64,000 nt of DNA, taken from positions 1 through 64,000 of the forward strand of contig PMSM01000012.1 in the NCBI GenBank assembly GCA_003168335.1. The letters run 5' to 3'. Shown here one piece after another: positions 33,001 to 41,750 of this stretch. This DNA comes from Blastocatellia bacterium (GTDB lineage: Bacteria > Acidobacteriota > Blastocatellia > Pyrinomonadales > Pyrinomonadaceae). The position numbers were made by a program, and so were the translations under genes. The notes under the pieces are model-generated. The model saw only the letters and a program-made list of their open reading frames with translations. It ran no database searches and was not told the origin of the DNA. Positions within the stretch are counted from its first letter, which is position 1. Every line of letters begins with the position of its first letter.

Positions 33001-34134
33001 TCAAACAGCGCCTCTAAAATGCTCGAAGCCCTCCGGCCGTAAATCCCAGACGCGATTCTTTTCGGCAATGCGAATTTTGCGTGGCTGATCGGTGACTTCG
33101 CCGATGAGAGAGATGGCTACACCGTCAACTCGCTTTGGCAGACGCGCGACATTGTCGGGGTGAACGGTGAACACCAACTCGAAATCTTCGCCGCCATGCA
33201 GGGCCAGCATCAGTGGATCAAGCGCGCGCCGGCCGCAGAGATGGATTACGTCTCGATCGATCGGCACAGATGCAGAATCAATCAACACGCCGACGTGACT
33301 CTCTTCGCACAGGTGAGCAAGGTCGGAAGACAGGCCGTCGCTGATATCGATCATGGCACCGGCAAGTCTTTCTTCGCCCAGGACGATCCCCCAGCCAACG
33401 CGTGGCGAGGGGCGCAGTTGGCGCAGGAGCAAATTCTCGATCGCTTTCAACTCTGCGGTGTCCGCGCCGTCGATCTTCACGCCCTCCCTGACGGTCGGGC
33501 TACTGCCCCGTTTGGAAGCGCTCTCGCTACCACTCAAACTCCTGCCCGACTTGCCCGCTCGGGGCAGGGAAGTAACGCCGCTCGCGCCCAGGCGCGCACC
33601 CATCTCGATCAACTTCAATCCTGCCGCTGCGCCGCCGAGAGTTCCCGTAACATAAACTTGATCGCCGGCGCGCGCGCCAGAGCGCAGGATTGCCGCGCCG
33701 GAAGTGACTTCGCCCAGCCCGATCGAATCAATGACGATCCCTTCCTTTGTTTGCGATACATCTCCACCGGCCAACGTCACTCCGTACTGATCCGCCAGCT
33801 CGAAATATCCAGCGAAGAAGTCATCTTTGAAATTGTCTTGCCAGGTCTCTGCGGGCATCCCAATCGAGAGCAGAGACCAGAATGGTCGCCCGCCCATCGC
33901 CGCGATGTCTGAAAGCGAAACTGCGAGGGCCTTATGACCGAGCATCCGGGCGGGCGCAGCTTCGCGGTAGAAATCAACTCCTTCTATCAGCAAGTCAGTC
34001 GTGACGATCAGGTCGCGATCGGCTATCTGATTCACGACAGAAGCGTCATCGCCGATTCCTCTGACCAGACGAGACGAATGCTTTCGCGATCGAGTTTGTT
34101 CGCGAATGCGGCGAATGAAGTCGAATTCGTTCAT
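33001..34134 (-). CDS. thiL: thiamine-monophosphate kinase with repeat-derived insert
   Basis: 377 residues from ATG 34134. ThiL motifs: FDFIRRIREQ, RGIGDDASVV, TTDLLIEGVDF, GHKALAVSLSDIAAMGG, LAGGDVSQTKEG, AMIDISDGLSSDLAHLC and ALHGGEDFELVF. It phosphorylates thiamine monophosphate to the diphosphate cofactor. Homologs are usually 320-350 residues. The extra length sits at residues about 182-218 (GKSGRSLSGSESASKRG and nearby), where the DNA (33480-33590) is a REP-type repeat read in frame. The insert lies between secondary structure blocks, so activity may survive. A GTG at 34155 is an alternative start. Confidence 0.93.
   Translation of the reverse strand: MNEFDFIRRIREQTRSRKHSSRLVRGIGDDASVVNQIADRDLIVTTDLLIEGVDFYREAAPARMLGHKALAVSLSDIAAMGGRPFWSLLSIGMPAETWQDNFKDDFFAGYFELADQYGVTLAGGDVSQTKEGIVIDSIGLGEVTSGAAILRSGARAGDQVYVTGTLGGAAAGLKLIEMGARLGASGVTSLPRAGKSGRSLSGSESASKRGSSPTVREGVKIDGADTAELKAIENLLLRQLRPSPRVGWGIVLGEERLAGAMIDISDGLSSDLAHLCEESHVGVLIDSASVPIDRDVIHLCGRRALDPLMLALHGGEDFELVFTVHPDNVARLPKRVDGVAISLIGEVTDQPRKIRIAEKNRVWDLRPEGFEHFRGAV
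33480..33590. repeat. REP-type repeat inside thiL
   Basis: CCTCCCTGACGGTCGGGCTAC (33482-33502) matches 13187-13207 (two mismatches). It is followed by CTCTCGCTACCAC and a CTGCCCGAC/CGGGGCAGG hairpin typical of the dispersed repeats here. It encodes an in-frame segment of ThiL without stop codons. Confidence 0.7.
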
Positions 34135-34299
34135 GAGATCTACCCGCAGAAGCACTGAGACACGGAGAAAGAAACCAGAATTGAATCAAAACTCGATCTG
34201 ACAGTCGATATTTTGGGTCGCCTCCTTAAACATGCTCTGTCCGGCAAGTCCGGACCGTTCTCGGTTTTCTAACAGACTTTTCTGGCCTTGGAGGAATCG

Positions 34300-34560
34300 C
34301 TCTACCAGCCTGCAGCGCAGGCGGCATATTAGTAGCCCCGGGCGTAAGCCCGGGGAACAGGCAGCGAAAAGCTTCCGAGCCCCGTAAGGGGCGAAAGAGA
34401 TTTCATGTCGCACCTGGTTCTCAAACCAATTTCTGTCGCCCGCTTTGCGGGCTTGATCTCGGTAGTGGCGTGCGCACCCCGGGCTTACGCCCCGGGGCTA
34501 TTAACATGCCGCCCGCTATCGCGGGCTCGTTGCGCCCTTCCCTTTTGGTTTGCGGTCCTG
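34300..34560. repeat. REP-filled gap between thiL and the aminotransferase gene
   Basis: The 460 bases from 34135 to 34595 hold no gene I can support. TAGCCCCGGGCGTAAGCCCGGGG (34333-34355) pairs with 34477-34500 as a long-range inverted repeat. GCCTGCAGCGCAGGC, GCCCGCTTTGCGGGC and GCCCGCTATCGCGGGC hairpins are interspersed. Confidence 0.75.
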
Positions 34561-34595
34561 GCCGCGTGCTGTGCCGCCGGGTCTCCGTGGCAGCT

Positions 34596-35765
34596 TCAGA
34601 GATTGCGGCGCATTGATTCAAGGCCGGCTTTGATCGTCTCGATCGAAGTGGAAAATGAAAAACGTACGCGGCCTTCGCCCTGGGGACCGAAAACCACGCC
34701 GGGCACGGTGGCAACCTGAGCCCGGCTGAGCAACAGCTCTGCTGCTTCGCGGCTGTCCCGGCTGACGCTGGTGACATCCGGGAAAGCATAGAAGGCACCG
34801 GCGGGTAGCGCGCATGTCAGGCCGAGTTCATTAAGACCTGCTAACAACAAATCGCGCCGCTCACGATAAGCGACGCGCGACGTTTCCAGAAAATCTGAGG
34901 CAGTAGTAAACGCCGCCAGCGCCGCCCACTGCGTCGGCGTCGAAACACCGTTCGACGAATAAAGAGTCGTCTTGGACAGGCCGGTCATCCACGGCTCAGT
35001 CGCGACGGCGTAACCTATCCGCCAGCCGGTCATCGCAAATGATTTCGAGAGTGTAAACGTAGTGATCGTGCGCGCGAGCATTCCGTCAAGCGAAGCGATG
35101 GAAACGTGCTCGCCTTCATAGACGATGTCTTCATAAGCTTCGTCAGCAACTACGATCAAGTCGCGGTCGATAGCGAAGCGAGCGACTTCCTCGGTTTCCG
35201 ATCGAGTGAACACGACCCCCGAAGGGTTCGCAGGCGTATTGAAGTAAATCGCCCGGGTCTGTTCAGTGGAATAGCGATTCAGAGTTTCCCGAAACCCGTC
35301 GGCGCGGGCCTCGTCGGTCGGTACCAATATCAGCCGGCCCCGGCAGTGAGCGACGAGGTCCTTAATCGGCGTCCAGTAGGGAGAAAAAATCAGGACATCG
35401 TCTCCTGGATTGACCACCGATTGGAACGCTCCGAACAACCCTTGCATGCCACCGTTTACTACGATGACGTTCTCTTCACTGGCCGCGATCCGATTACGAT
35501 CTCGCAACTTGTCGGCAATCGCGCGACGTAGTTCGGGTATCCCGGACGATGGCGCATAGCGCGTTTTGTTCTCTCGCAAGGCGGAGTTGACCGCTTCTTT
35601 CACGTAATCGGGAGTAGACCGATATGGTTCGCCGCCTTCAAATTGATAGACGGTCGCGCCCCTGGCGCGCAGCTCCATCACCCGATTGCGAATTTGGACA
35701 ATATCGGAAAAGCCTACTTCGTCAAGACGGGTTGCAAGGCGAAAACCGGCTGCAGATGCTGGCAC
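34596..35765 (-). CDS. class I/II PLP-dependent aminotransferase
   Basis: 389 residues, fold type I. Substrate region YQFEGGEPYRSTPDYVKEA, cofactor contacts NTPANPSGVVF (Asn) and ADEAYEDIVYEG (Asp/Tyr), Schiff-base lysine in TLSKSFAMTGWRIGYA, and a C-terminal Arg in GRVRFSFST. The pattern fits the aspartate/aromatic aminotransferase I-gamma group; the exact substrate is not evident. A single gene between REP-rich DNA and the divergent MerR gene. Confidence 0.92.
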   Translation of the reverse strand: MPASAAGFRLATRLDEVGFSDIVQIRNRVMELRARGATVYQFEGGEPYRSTPDYVKEAVNSALRENKTRYAPSSGIPELRRAIADKLRDRNRIAASEENVIVVNGGMQGLFGAFQSVVNPGDDVLIFSPYWTPIKDLVAHCRGRLILVPTDEARADGFRETLNRYSTEQTRAIYFNTPANPSGVVFTRSETEEVARFAIDRDLIVVADEAYEDIVYEGEHVSIASLDGMLARTITTFTLSKSFAMTGWRIGYAVATEPWMTGLSKTTLYSSNGVSTPTQWAALAAFTTASDFLETSRVAYRERRDLLLAGLNELGLTCALPAGAFYAFPDVTSVSRDSREAAELLLSRAQVATVPGVVFGPQGEGRVRFSFSTSIETIKAGLESMRRNL

Positions 35766-35965
35766 TTTGGGTGTGAACCTCCGAACGGGCGCGGGTTTTT
35801 ACTGGATAACGCGCGATTATAGCTTGCGGACTTCGTTGCGTCCATCGGGGAAGACCGAAAAGAATGAGCCGGGGCGGTGTTCTGGTTCGCCAACAAATCA
35901 GAATTCGCCACCTCAGATTTCACGTTTAATCTCTCAACTTAACTCCAACGCCTTAAATGTAACTA

Positions 35966-35995
35966 TTGACACCTAAATCTTCCCACAGGTAACAT
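35966..35995 (+). promoter_or_regulatory. candidate sigma-70 promoter for the MerR gene
   Basis: TTGACA at 35966-35971 and TAACAT at 35990-35995 with an 18-base spacer, 73 bases before the MerR start. It lies in the 303-base gap 35766-36068, which holds no gene. Only the -35 box is a perfect consensus match. Confidence 0.45.
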
Positions 35996-36068
35996 GCGCC
36001 TGAGTTCGCGTTGACGCTAAAAAGTCGGCCCGGCGACGCCCAAGGAGTTTTCTTCTCTCTCTTTTCTA

Positions 36069-36581
36069 ATGAGCATGAGCCAATCTGCCGTCGCAATCCC
36101 CGAAAAGCTGTTCTTCAAGATCGGCGAAGTGTGTGATATCGCCGGCGTGCAAGCCCATGTACTGCGGTATTGGGAGACCGAGTTTCCGATGCTTCAGCCG
36201 CAAAAGAACCGCGCGGGCCAACGCACCTATCGCCGCCGGGACGTCGAGATGGCGCTCCGAATCAAAGAATTACTGTACGACGAGCAGTACACAATCGCCG
36301 GCGCGAAGAAGAAGCTGGCCGGCGAACTGCGCGGACCCAATCGCGAGAGCGGGCTGCCGGCGTCTACAAAAGCACCGGGCCGCAGCTTGCAACGACCACC
36401 GTCCCTGGCGGCACGAATCAGTTCAGCTCCAGGTTCAGCTCCGGCGCCCGCGCCGGCTGCGCGTCCTACCGACGACCAGCGCGCAACGCTGGGCCAGATT
36501 GCGAAACAGCTTCGCGAGATACTTGACCTACTGGATGAAGGCGAGGCTGCGATCGCGCCGAATCAGGCCAAGCGGAAGTGA
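36069..36581 (+). CDS. MerR-family transcription regulator
   Basis: 170 residues. N-terminal MerR helix-turn-helix and wing: [31 protein letters not shown] and [20 protein letters not shown]. Residues about 100-145 are Pro/Ala-rich linker, and a short helix ([20 protein letters not shown]) ends the protein, perhaps for dimerisation. No effector Cys cluster is seen, so it is not a classic metal sensor; the short form resembles MlrA/HspR-like regulators. An AAGGAG sits 20 bases or more upstream of the ATG, which is too far to be confident of the start. Confidence 0.87.
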   Translation: MSMSQSAVAIPEKLFFKIGEVCDIAGVQAHVLRYWETEFPMLQPQKNRAGQRTYRRRDVEMALRIKELLYDEQYTIAGAKKKLAGELRGPNRESGLPASTKAPGRSLQRPPSLAARISSAPGSAPAPAPAARPTDDQRATLGQIAKQLREILDLLDEGEAAIAPNQAKRK

Positions 36582-36642
36582 ATAGGCTCGCGTTCGTCGC
36601 TTGGACATCGGATGCTTTCCGTTCATACTGAAATAACTTTGA

Positions 36643-36719
36643 CGGGACGTGGCGCAGCCTGGTAGCGCGCACCCTTGGGGTGGGTGAGGCCCCGAGTTCG
36701 AATCTCGGCGTCCCGACCA
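36643..36719 (+). tRNA. tRNA-Pro (GGG)
   Basis: A 77-base tRNA with encoded CCA. CGGGACG pairs with CGTCCCG; anticodon stem CACCC/GGGTG encloses TTGGGGT, anticodon GGG; the T-arm has GAGTTCGAATCTC. It is followed directly by a strong terminator. Confidence 0.97.
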
Positions 36720-36729
36720 ATAAAGAAAG

Positions 36730-36768
36730 AGCTTTCCGAGTGTAACTCGGAAAGCCTTTTTCTTTTAT
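36730..36768 (+). terminator. rho-independent terminator after tRNA-Pro
   Basis: Perfect 10-bp stem GCTTTCCGAG / CTCGGAAAGC (36731-36740, 36746-36755), 5-base loop, then CTTTTTCTTTT. Confidence 0.9.
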
Positions 36769-36836
36769 TTGACCCGGGCGGGCCCAGCTAATTGGATGAT
36801 AGGGGCGCACCGATCTCAATCAGCGCCCCGCGGCTT

Positions 36837-37604
36837 TTAGAACGAGGGAGGCTTGGTGGTTGTCTTGCTCTTATTAGTATTTTTCGCTCCGCTGTTTGAT
36901 TTGTTCTCATTGCCAGTCGGAGACTTCGCGGTGGTTAGATCTCTAAAGCCCCCGGCGAGCGTAAGCACACACATCTTGCCGAATTCGGGATGGGAGGCAC
37001 AGGCAAGGCCGGCAACATTGTAGTCCCCGCTCAACAGCCTCTTTCTATGGCCGCGACTAGCGACACCGTCGTCAATGAGCCAGGTCAAAACTCTTTCGCG
37101 CGCGGATTCGTCGCCATAGGAAAGGTTCTCACCGATTCCGCCCTGCCAGGTGCCAAAAGGCTTCACGCGTTCTTCGACCAGGCCGCTTCCCCCCTTGTGA
37201 CCTGTGGCGCCGGTTCCACTCTGTTCCATGGAGTGCGCCTGGGCGGCAAGGCGGAGGCCATTCGACAGGTTGAGTGGACCTTGTGGTTTAGCGGCGCGGA
37301 GAAACTTGATCGCGTCTTCCACAGCGCTCCAGCCTTCCTCAGTCGTGATCACTTCGTCCTGCCCCGCGACTTTATACGCTTTGCCGTTGAATAAGGGCTT
37401 TAGCTGCTCGAGGTAAGACGCATAAACCTTTGGCTGGGCCCGCGCCAGATTGATCTCGTTTAGGAGATCCTGTTCAGCTGGTGAGAGACCGTTGCTGGAA
37501 GAAACCCTGGTAGTTTGTGATCGGATCGTGGGTGAGTTCGAAAAAGAAACAATTAAGGTCAGCACGCAGCAGAGCGACGCAACTGCAGCCAGTCTAACTT
37601 TCAT
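36837..37604 (-). CDS. secreted CAP-domain (SCP/PR1) protein
   Basis: 255 residues: signal segment 1-29, CAP domain about 42-220 with LLNEINLARAQPKVYASYLE, the His-bearing AAQAHSMEQSGTGATGHKGG, and GGIGENLSYGDESARERVLTWLID, then an Asn/Lys/Thr-rich tail. Bacterial CAP proteins (YkwD type) are extracytoplasmic; some bind lipids or sterols and others act in sporulation or on peptidoglycan. The role here is unknown. The stop lies near the end of tRNA-Pro sequences on the other strand. Confidence 0.9.
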   Translation of the reverse strand: MKVRLAAVASLCCVLTLIVSFSNSPTIRSQTTRVSSSNGLSPAEQDLLNEINLARAQPKVYASYLEQLKPLFNGKAYKVAGQDEVITTEEGWSAVEDAIKFLRAAKPQGPLNLSNGLRLAAQAHSMEQSGTGATGHKGGSGLVEERVKPFGTWQGGIGENLSYGDESARERVLTWLIDDGVASRGHRKRLLSGDYNVAGLACASHPEFGKMCVLTLAGGFRDLTTAKSPTGNENKSNSGAKNTNKSKTTTKPPSF

Positions 37605-37804
37605 TTTGGGGCAATTCCTTTCACTTGGATAATTGATTCCAGCCAGCTTAATGCAACTGGCATCAGGGCGATGTCGTCGGGAAAGTCGCAGCCAAGTTAA
37701 CCAAAGTGCCGCATGGTGTCAATTGATAGTAGACAGCTTGGTCATAAGCGTTTAGCATCTGAGATGACGGCGTCCCCCCTGGCCGAGAGTGTTACCTGTT
37801 TTTC

Positions 37805-40588
37805 ATGGCAATTCGGCGTCCACCTGAAGACTCTAATCCGCGCTTTGTTCGTGGCGGCGGTGTGCCGTCGCGCGTCATTCGTTATGAAGAGCCGAAGGCC
37901 GGCTTTCTTCGCCGCTTCCTGCGATTTCTTCGGCGGCCATACTTCGTTATTCCAGTTCTGCTCTTAGGGGTGCTGGCGGTAACCGTCTTCGCCTACTACT
38001 GGATTATTTTCTCGGCTCGGATAGACAATCTTTTGAAGGGCGAGATCTACACCCGGTCGGCCGGAATTTATGCCGCACCGAAGCAAATTCGCGCGGGCCA
38101 AAATATTTCGCAAGACGACCTGCTCGCTTACTTGAAGCGCGCCGGATATGTCGAGCGAGGGCAGCAGGGCGACAGTGGGCGCGGGCGTTATGTTAGTGGC
38201 GAAGGCACGATCGAAATCGAACCCGGCCAGGATTCAGTCGTTGATAGTGCGCGATCGTTCGAATCGCTGCGAGTTCAATTCGCCCGCGGCGGAAAATCAA
38301 TCGCGGCAATTACCAGCAACGGTAACAGTCAGCGTATCGAGAAAGCACTGCTCGAGCCGGAATTGATCAGCTCTGTCACCGGCCGCGAGCGGGCCAAGCG
38401 AAGAGTGGTCGGCTATAACGACCTGCCACCTGATCTGGTTCACGCGATTACGGTCACCGAAGATCGTTCCTTTTTTGATCATTACGGCGTCAATATTCGC
38501 GGCATCATTCGCGCGTTGTTGCGACGTTACGACAGTGATCCGAATTCACCGCTGGCGCGTCAGGGCGGTTCCAGCATTACCCAACAACTCGTCAAGAACC
38601 TGCTCCTTTCACCTGAACGCACGCTGAAACGCAAAGTCGCCGAAGCCTATATGTCGGTCATCCTGGAAACGCGTCTTTCGAAGCAGGATATCTTTGCGCT
38701 CTATTGTAATCAGGTCTATCTCGGACAGCAGTCGGGTTTTTCGATTAATGGTTTTGGCGAGGCAGCCAGTGCGTACTTTAATAAGGACGTCACGAATCTA
38801 ACCCTGCCTGAGTCGGCTTTTCTTGCCGGACTGATTCGCAGTCCGAATCGCTACAATCCCTACCATGACATCGACACCGCGCGTTCACGGCGCAATCAAG
38901 TGCTCGAGTCGATGGCCGAAACCGAAGCGATCACTTCAGATCAGGCAAAACAGGCTGAAGGTATTGAGTTGAAGCTCGCGGCCGTCAAGGGTCGGATAGA
39001 CATTTCTGATGCGCCGTACTTTGCGGATTATGTGCAGAATCAACTCGGTGATTTGATCGCCGGACAGGGCGCCGATCATCTGCGCATTTACACTTCGGTA
39101 GACATGGATTTGCAACGCGCGGCCTACGCCGCGGTGACTAAACAGTTGGCAGCGCTTGATAAAATCGAAGCTAAGCGCGCTCCCGAAGGCACAGTCCAGG
39201 CGGCATTGGTGGCGATGAACGCGCACACCGGCGAGATTGTGGCGATGGTTGGCGGCCGCGACTATTCGAAGAGCCAGCTTAATCGGGCCGAGGCGTTGCG
39301 GCAGCCCGGTTCGGCTTTCAAACCGTTTGTCTATGCGACCGCACTGAACACTGCGTATGATCCCATCCCGCGCGTGATCACACCGGCAACAATTTTCAAA
39401 GACGAGCCGAAGACGTTCACCTACGACAACCAGGAATACTCGCCCGGCAACATGGGCGACAAGTATTCGATGCTACCGGTAACGTTGCGCGATGCGATGG
39501 TGCACAGTCTTAACGTTGTAACTGTCGATGTCGCGATGGAAGTGACTATCGGACGCGTGATGAACCTGGCGGCGAAAGCCGGACTGCCGCGCGTCGCGCA
39601 TGCCTATCCCGCGATGGCGCTGGGCACTGCGGAAGCCACGCCGCTCCAGGTTGCTTCCGCTTACACGGCCTTCGCCGCGAACGGAACTCGCACGACGCCA
39701 CTGGCCATCGATCGCATCACTACCGGCACCGGCACAACGATAGCTCGACCCACCGCACAAAAGAACGAAGTACTCCGTCCTGAGATCGCTTATGTCATGA
39801 CTTCGTTCATGAAGGACGTGGTCAACCGCGGGACCGGCGCGCCCATTCGCGCGCGCGGATTCAAATTCAATGTGGCCGGCAAGACCGGAACGTCTCGTGA
39901 CGGTTGGTTTGCCGGCTACACACCTGATCTGGTTTGCGTCGTCTGGGTCGGATTCGACGATGGATCGCAATTGGGTTTGACCGGTGCGGCCTCAGCGCTT
40001 CCAATCTGGGCGGACTTCATGAGCGCGGCACTTACAGTTCACCCGGAGTGGACCGGTGATTGGCAGATGCCCGAAGGTGTGCAGCAAGCCGACATCGATC
40101 CGACGACGGGCCAACTAGCCAGGGCGGACACGACCAGCAAGCGCCCGGAACTCTTTATCGGTGGGACCTTGCCGGGATCGGAAAACGCAGCCACACCTGA
40201 GGACATGGCGCAGGAAGCGCCCGCACAAACTGACAGCGAAGGAAACCGAAAAGATCCGCAGACTGAGCCGGCCAAGTTACCTGAATCTCCGCCGACTGAA
40301 CCGCCAAGGCCAAAGCCTACGCCGCCGAAGAACGATTCACGATCGAAGCTCGATTCCCGCGACTTTCATGAGGACGACGCGTCGCCCAAGTTGCAGGGCA
40401 CAATCACGCTCGACATCGATCCGACTACCGGCTTGATTGCGGTTGAGAGTTGCCCGGTGATACGCACGAAAACTTTTATCATCGGCCAGGAACCCAGGAA
40501 GTATTGCGGTCCTGAGTATCACAAGAAAGCCCAACCCTCACCGCCGGCTACACGATCGCGGTTTGCCAATCCTCAGCAATTCAAATAA
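37805..40588 (+). CDS. bifunctional penicillin-binding protein, PBP1b-like
   Basis: 927 residues. Cytoplasmic N-terminus, one membrane segment (about 47-72), UB2H-like domain (80-160), glycosyltransferase GT51 domain with catalytic Glu in VTEDRSFFDHYGVNIRG and QGGSSITQQLVKNLLL, and a transpeptidase domain with SxxK in QPGSAFKPFVYATAL, SLN in HSLNVVTV and KTG in VAGKTGTSRDGWFAG. A Pro/Glu/Lys-rich linker (780-860) and a small C-terminal domain holding two Cys (SCP, KYCGP) end it. It polymerises and cross-links peptidoglycan. The UB2H domain normally meets an outer-membrane activator such as LpoB. Confidence 0.96.
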   Translation: MAIRRPPEDSNPRFVRGGGVPSRVIRYEEPKAGFLRRFLRFLRRPYFVIPVLLLGVLAVTVFAYYWIIFSARIDNLLKGEIYTRSAGIYAAPKQIRAGQNISQDDLLAYLKRAGYVERGQQGDSGRGRYVSGEGTIEIEPGQDSVVDSARSFESLRVQFARGGKSIAAITSNGNSQRIEKALLEPELISSVTGRERAKRRVVGYNDLPPDLVHAITVTEDRSFFDHYGVNIRGIIRALLRRYDSDPNSPLARQGGSSITQQLVKNLLLSPERTLKRKVAEAYMSVILETRLSKQDIFALYCNQVYLGQQSGFSINGFGEAASAYFNKDVTNLTLPESAFLAGLIRSPNRYNPYHDIDTARSRRNQVLESMAETEAITSDQAKQAEGIELKLAAVKGRIDISDAPYFADYVQNQLGDLIAGQGADHLRIYTSVDMDLQRAAYAAVTKQLAALDKIEAKRAPEGTVQAALVAMNAHTGEIVAMVGGRDYSKSQLNRAEALRQPGSAFKPFVYATALNTAYDPIPRVITPATIFKDEPKTFTYDNQEYSPGNMGDKYSMLPVTLRDAMVHSLNVVTVDVAMEVTIGRVMNLAAKAGLPRVAHAYPAMALGTAEATPLQVASAYTAFAANGTRTTPLAIDRITTGTGTTIARPTAQKNEVLRPEIAYVMTSFMKDVVNRGTGAPIRARGFKFNVAGKTGTSRDGWFAGYTPDLVCVVWVGFDDGSQLGLTGAASALPIWADFMSAALTVHPEWTGDWQMPEGVQQADIDPTTGQLARADTTSKRPELFIGGTLPGSENAATPEDMAQEAPAQTDSEGNRKDPQTEPAKLPESPPTEPPRPKPTPPKNDSRSKLDSRDFHEDDASPKLQGTITLDIDPTTGLIAVESCPVIRTKTFIIGQEPRKYCGPEYHKKAQPSPPATRSRFANPQQFK

Positions 40589-40665
40589 CCCAGATGAAGG
40601 GTCACTGGACGTTGCGAGTTTCATAACGTTCAAGTTTCAGGCGTTCCATCTTACGATGTGCGTGA

Positions 40666-40940
40666 AGATGAGTCCGCTGCGCGGACGAATGAAAATAGCC
40701 CAGCGATTTATCGCTGGGATCAGGTTGTAAGCGAGGGACCGAGTCCGCGAAGCGGACGGCTGAAGAAAGGTACTCCCATGTCACATTGTTACGTCAGCAA
40801 CCTCATGCATTGCACCTTCAACACGAAAGACCGGTATCCATTCATCGATTCAAATCTGGAGCGTCTCAAGAAGCACGGCATTGAATACGATTCGCGTTAC
40901 GTCTTTTGAAGTTCAGCCGTCCGCTCCACGGACTACTTCT
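40666..40940. mobile_element. REP element around a deleted IS200-like (RAYT) transposase
   Basis: Hairpins AGTCCGCTGCGCGGAC (40668), CCCAGCGATTTATCGCTGGG (40693) and AGTCCGCGAAGCGGAC (40741) precede a 43-residue transposase remnant; CGTCCGCTCCACGGAC follows it (about 40919). The hairpin set matches the 1401-1681 insert. This looks like a non-autonomous REP/RAYT derivative. Confidence 0.7.
40778..40909 (+). pseudogene. internally deleted REP-associated tyrosine transposase
   Basis: 43 residues. The first 24 (MSHCYVSNLMHCTFNTKDRY and on) match the N-terminus of REP-associated IS200/IS605-like transposases. The last 17 (LERLKKHGIEYDSRYVF) match their extreme C-terminus. About 100 middle residues, including the HUH metal-binding pair and catalytic Tyr, are missing, but the reading frame is preserved across the junction. 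A weak GAAAGG site precedes the ATG. It cannot be an active transposase; whether the short peptide is made is unknown. Confidence 0.75.
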
Positions 40941-40973
40941 CCTGTATGGCATCTGATCCCACCGATAAAGAGT

Positions 40974-41235
40974 CCGTGTCAAAACTCAGCTTCCCAGCGC
41001 CAAAGGCGCGAAATGTAAAAGCCCAGGGCAACGCCCTGGGTGAGCGCGCGTATGAGTCTCCAAGCGCTGAAAGCGCGAAATGGCAACGCCGTAACCGAAA
41101 CGGTGAGCATCAAGGCGCCTTCCCGATCATTGCGCGCTTTCAGCGCTCGGAAACTTGACTGGCTTGTACCTGGGCCGATGGCCCAGGCTATTACATTTCG
41201 CGCCTTTGGCGCTGGGAAGCTGAGTTTTGACACGG
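40974..41235. repeat. 262-bp composite palindrome with perfect 45-bp arms
   Basis: Bases 40974-41018 are the exact reverse complement of 41191-41235. Inside, AGCCCAGGGCAACGCCCTGGG and CCTGGGCCGATGGCCCAGGCT form hairpins. CAAGCGCTGAAAGCGCGAAA (41058-41077) is complementary to the GCGCGCTTTCAGCGCTCGG region (41133-41151). The span 40589-41335 has no complete gene. Confidence 0.88.
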
Positions 41236-41335
41236 CCTCTAAATCGGTGGGCCATTATCATTCGTCCGCTGCGCGGACTAGTCGAGCCGGTCGGGACCAA
41301 CTCAAAATAGTCACATCTCACGATTCTAAAATGCC

Positions 41336-41698
41336 TCAGTTAACAGAATTCTGAATCGCAGCTCGCAACGTTTCGATCGCCAAAGCCGCTGCATGTTGCT
41401 TCCGAGAGGGCAGACCACCTACTGCGGTTACAATTTCCTTCCGCTCCAACTTCAAAGCGTCTGCAATCGTCATTCCCTCCAGCATCTCCGCCAGTGCGGA
41501 ACCGCAGGCAAGTGTCGGCGGACAACCATAGGCCAGAAATCGCGCGGCTTCGATGCGACCATCACGAATGCGCAGACTCAAGCGCACGCGATCGCCGCAG
41601 ACAGGGTTTGTCTGTTCGGCGACCGCGTTTGCGTTAACGAGTTCGCCCGCGTTGCGCGGATTTGCGATGTGATCTTTGAAGGCTTCTGAGTATGACAA
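41336..41698 (-). CDS. IscU/NifU-like Fe-S scaffold, third Cys replaced
   Basis: 120 residues of the IscU/NifU N-terminal fold: SEAFKDHIANPRNAGEL, NPVCGDRVRLSLRI (Cys34, Asp36) and AYGCPPTLACGSALAEML (Cys59). The third ligand normally sits in an H-C pair near the C-terminus; here the site reads KQHAAALAIETL, with His102 followed by Ala103. An extra Cys65 is present. Scaffold proteins assemble Fe-S clusters with sulfur from the desulfurase encoded upstream on the same strand (41841-43028). With one ligand changed it may be a transfer or regulatory variant, or Cys65 may compensate. Confidence 0.88.
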   Translation of the reverse strand: MSYSEAFKDHIANPRNAGELVNANAVAEQTNPVCGDRVRLSLRIRDGRIEAARFLAYGCPPTLACGSALAEMLEGMTIADALKLERKEIVTAVGGLPSRKQHAAALAIETLRAAIQNSVN

Positions 41699-41750
41699 GG
41701 TGGTTAGCTCGTCTGTTTTCGTTTTTGCGCGCTCATTCCACTTGGACAGG

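Noticed and set aside
33160-33912. 250-codon plus-strand frame opposite thiL
   Set aside because: Antisense shadow; it also crosses the repeat insert and has no family motif.
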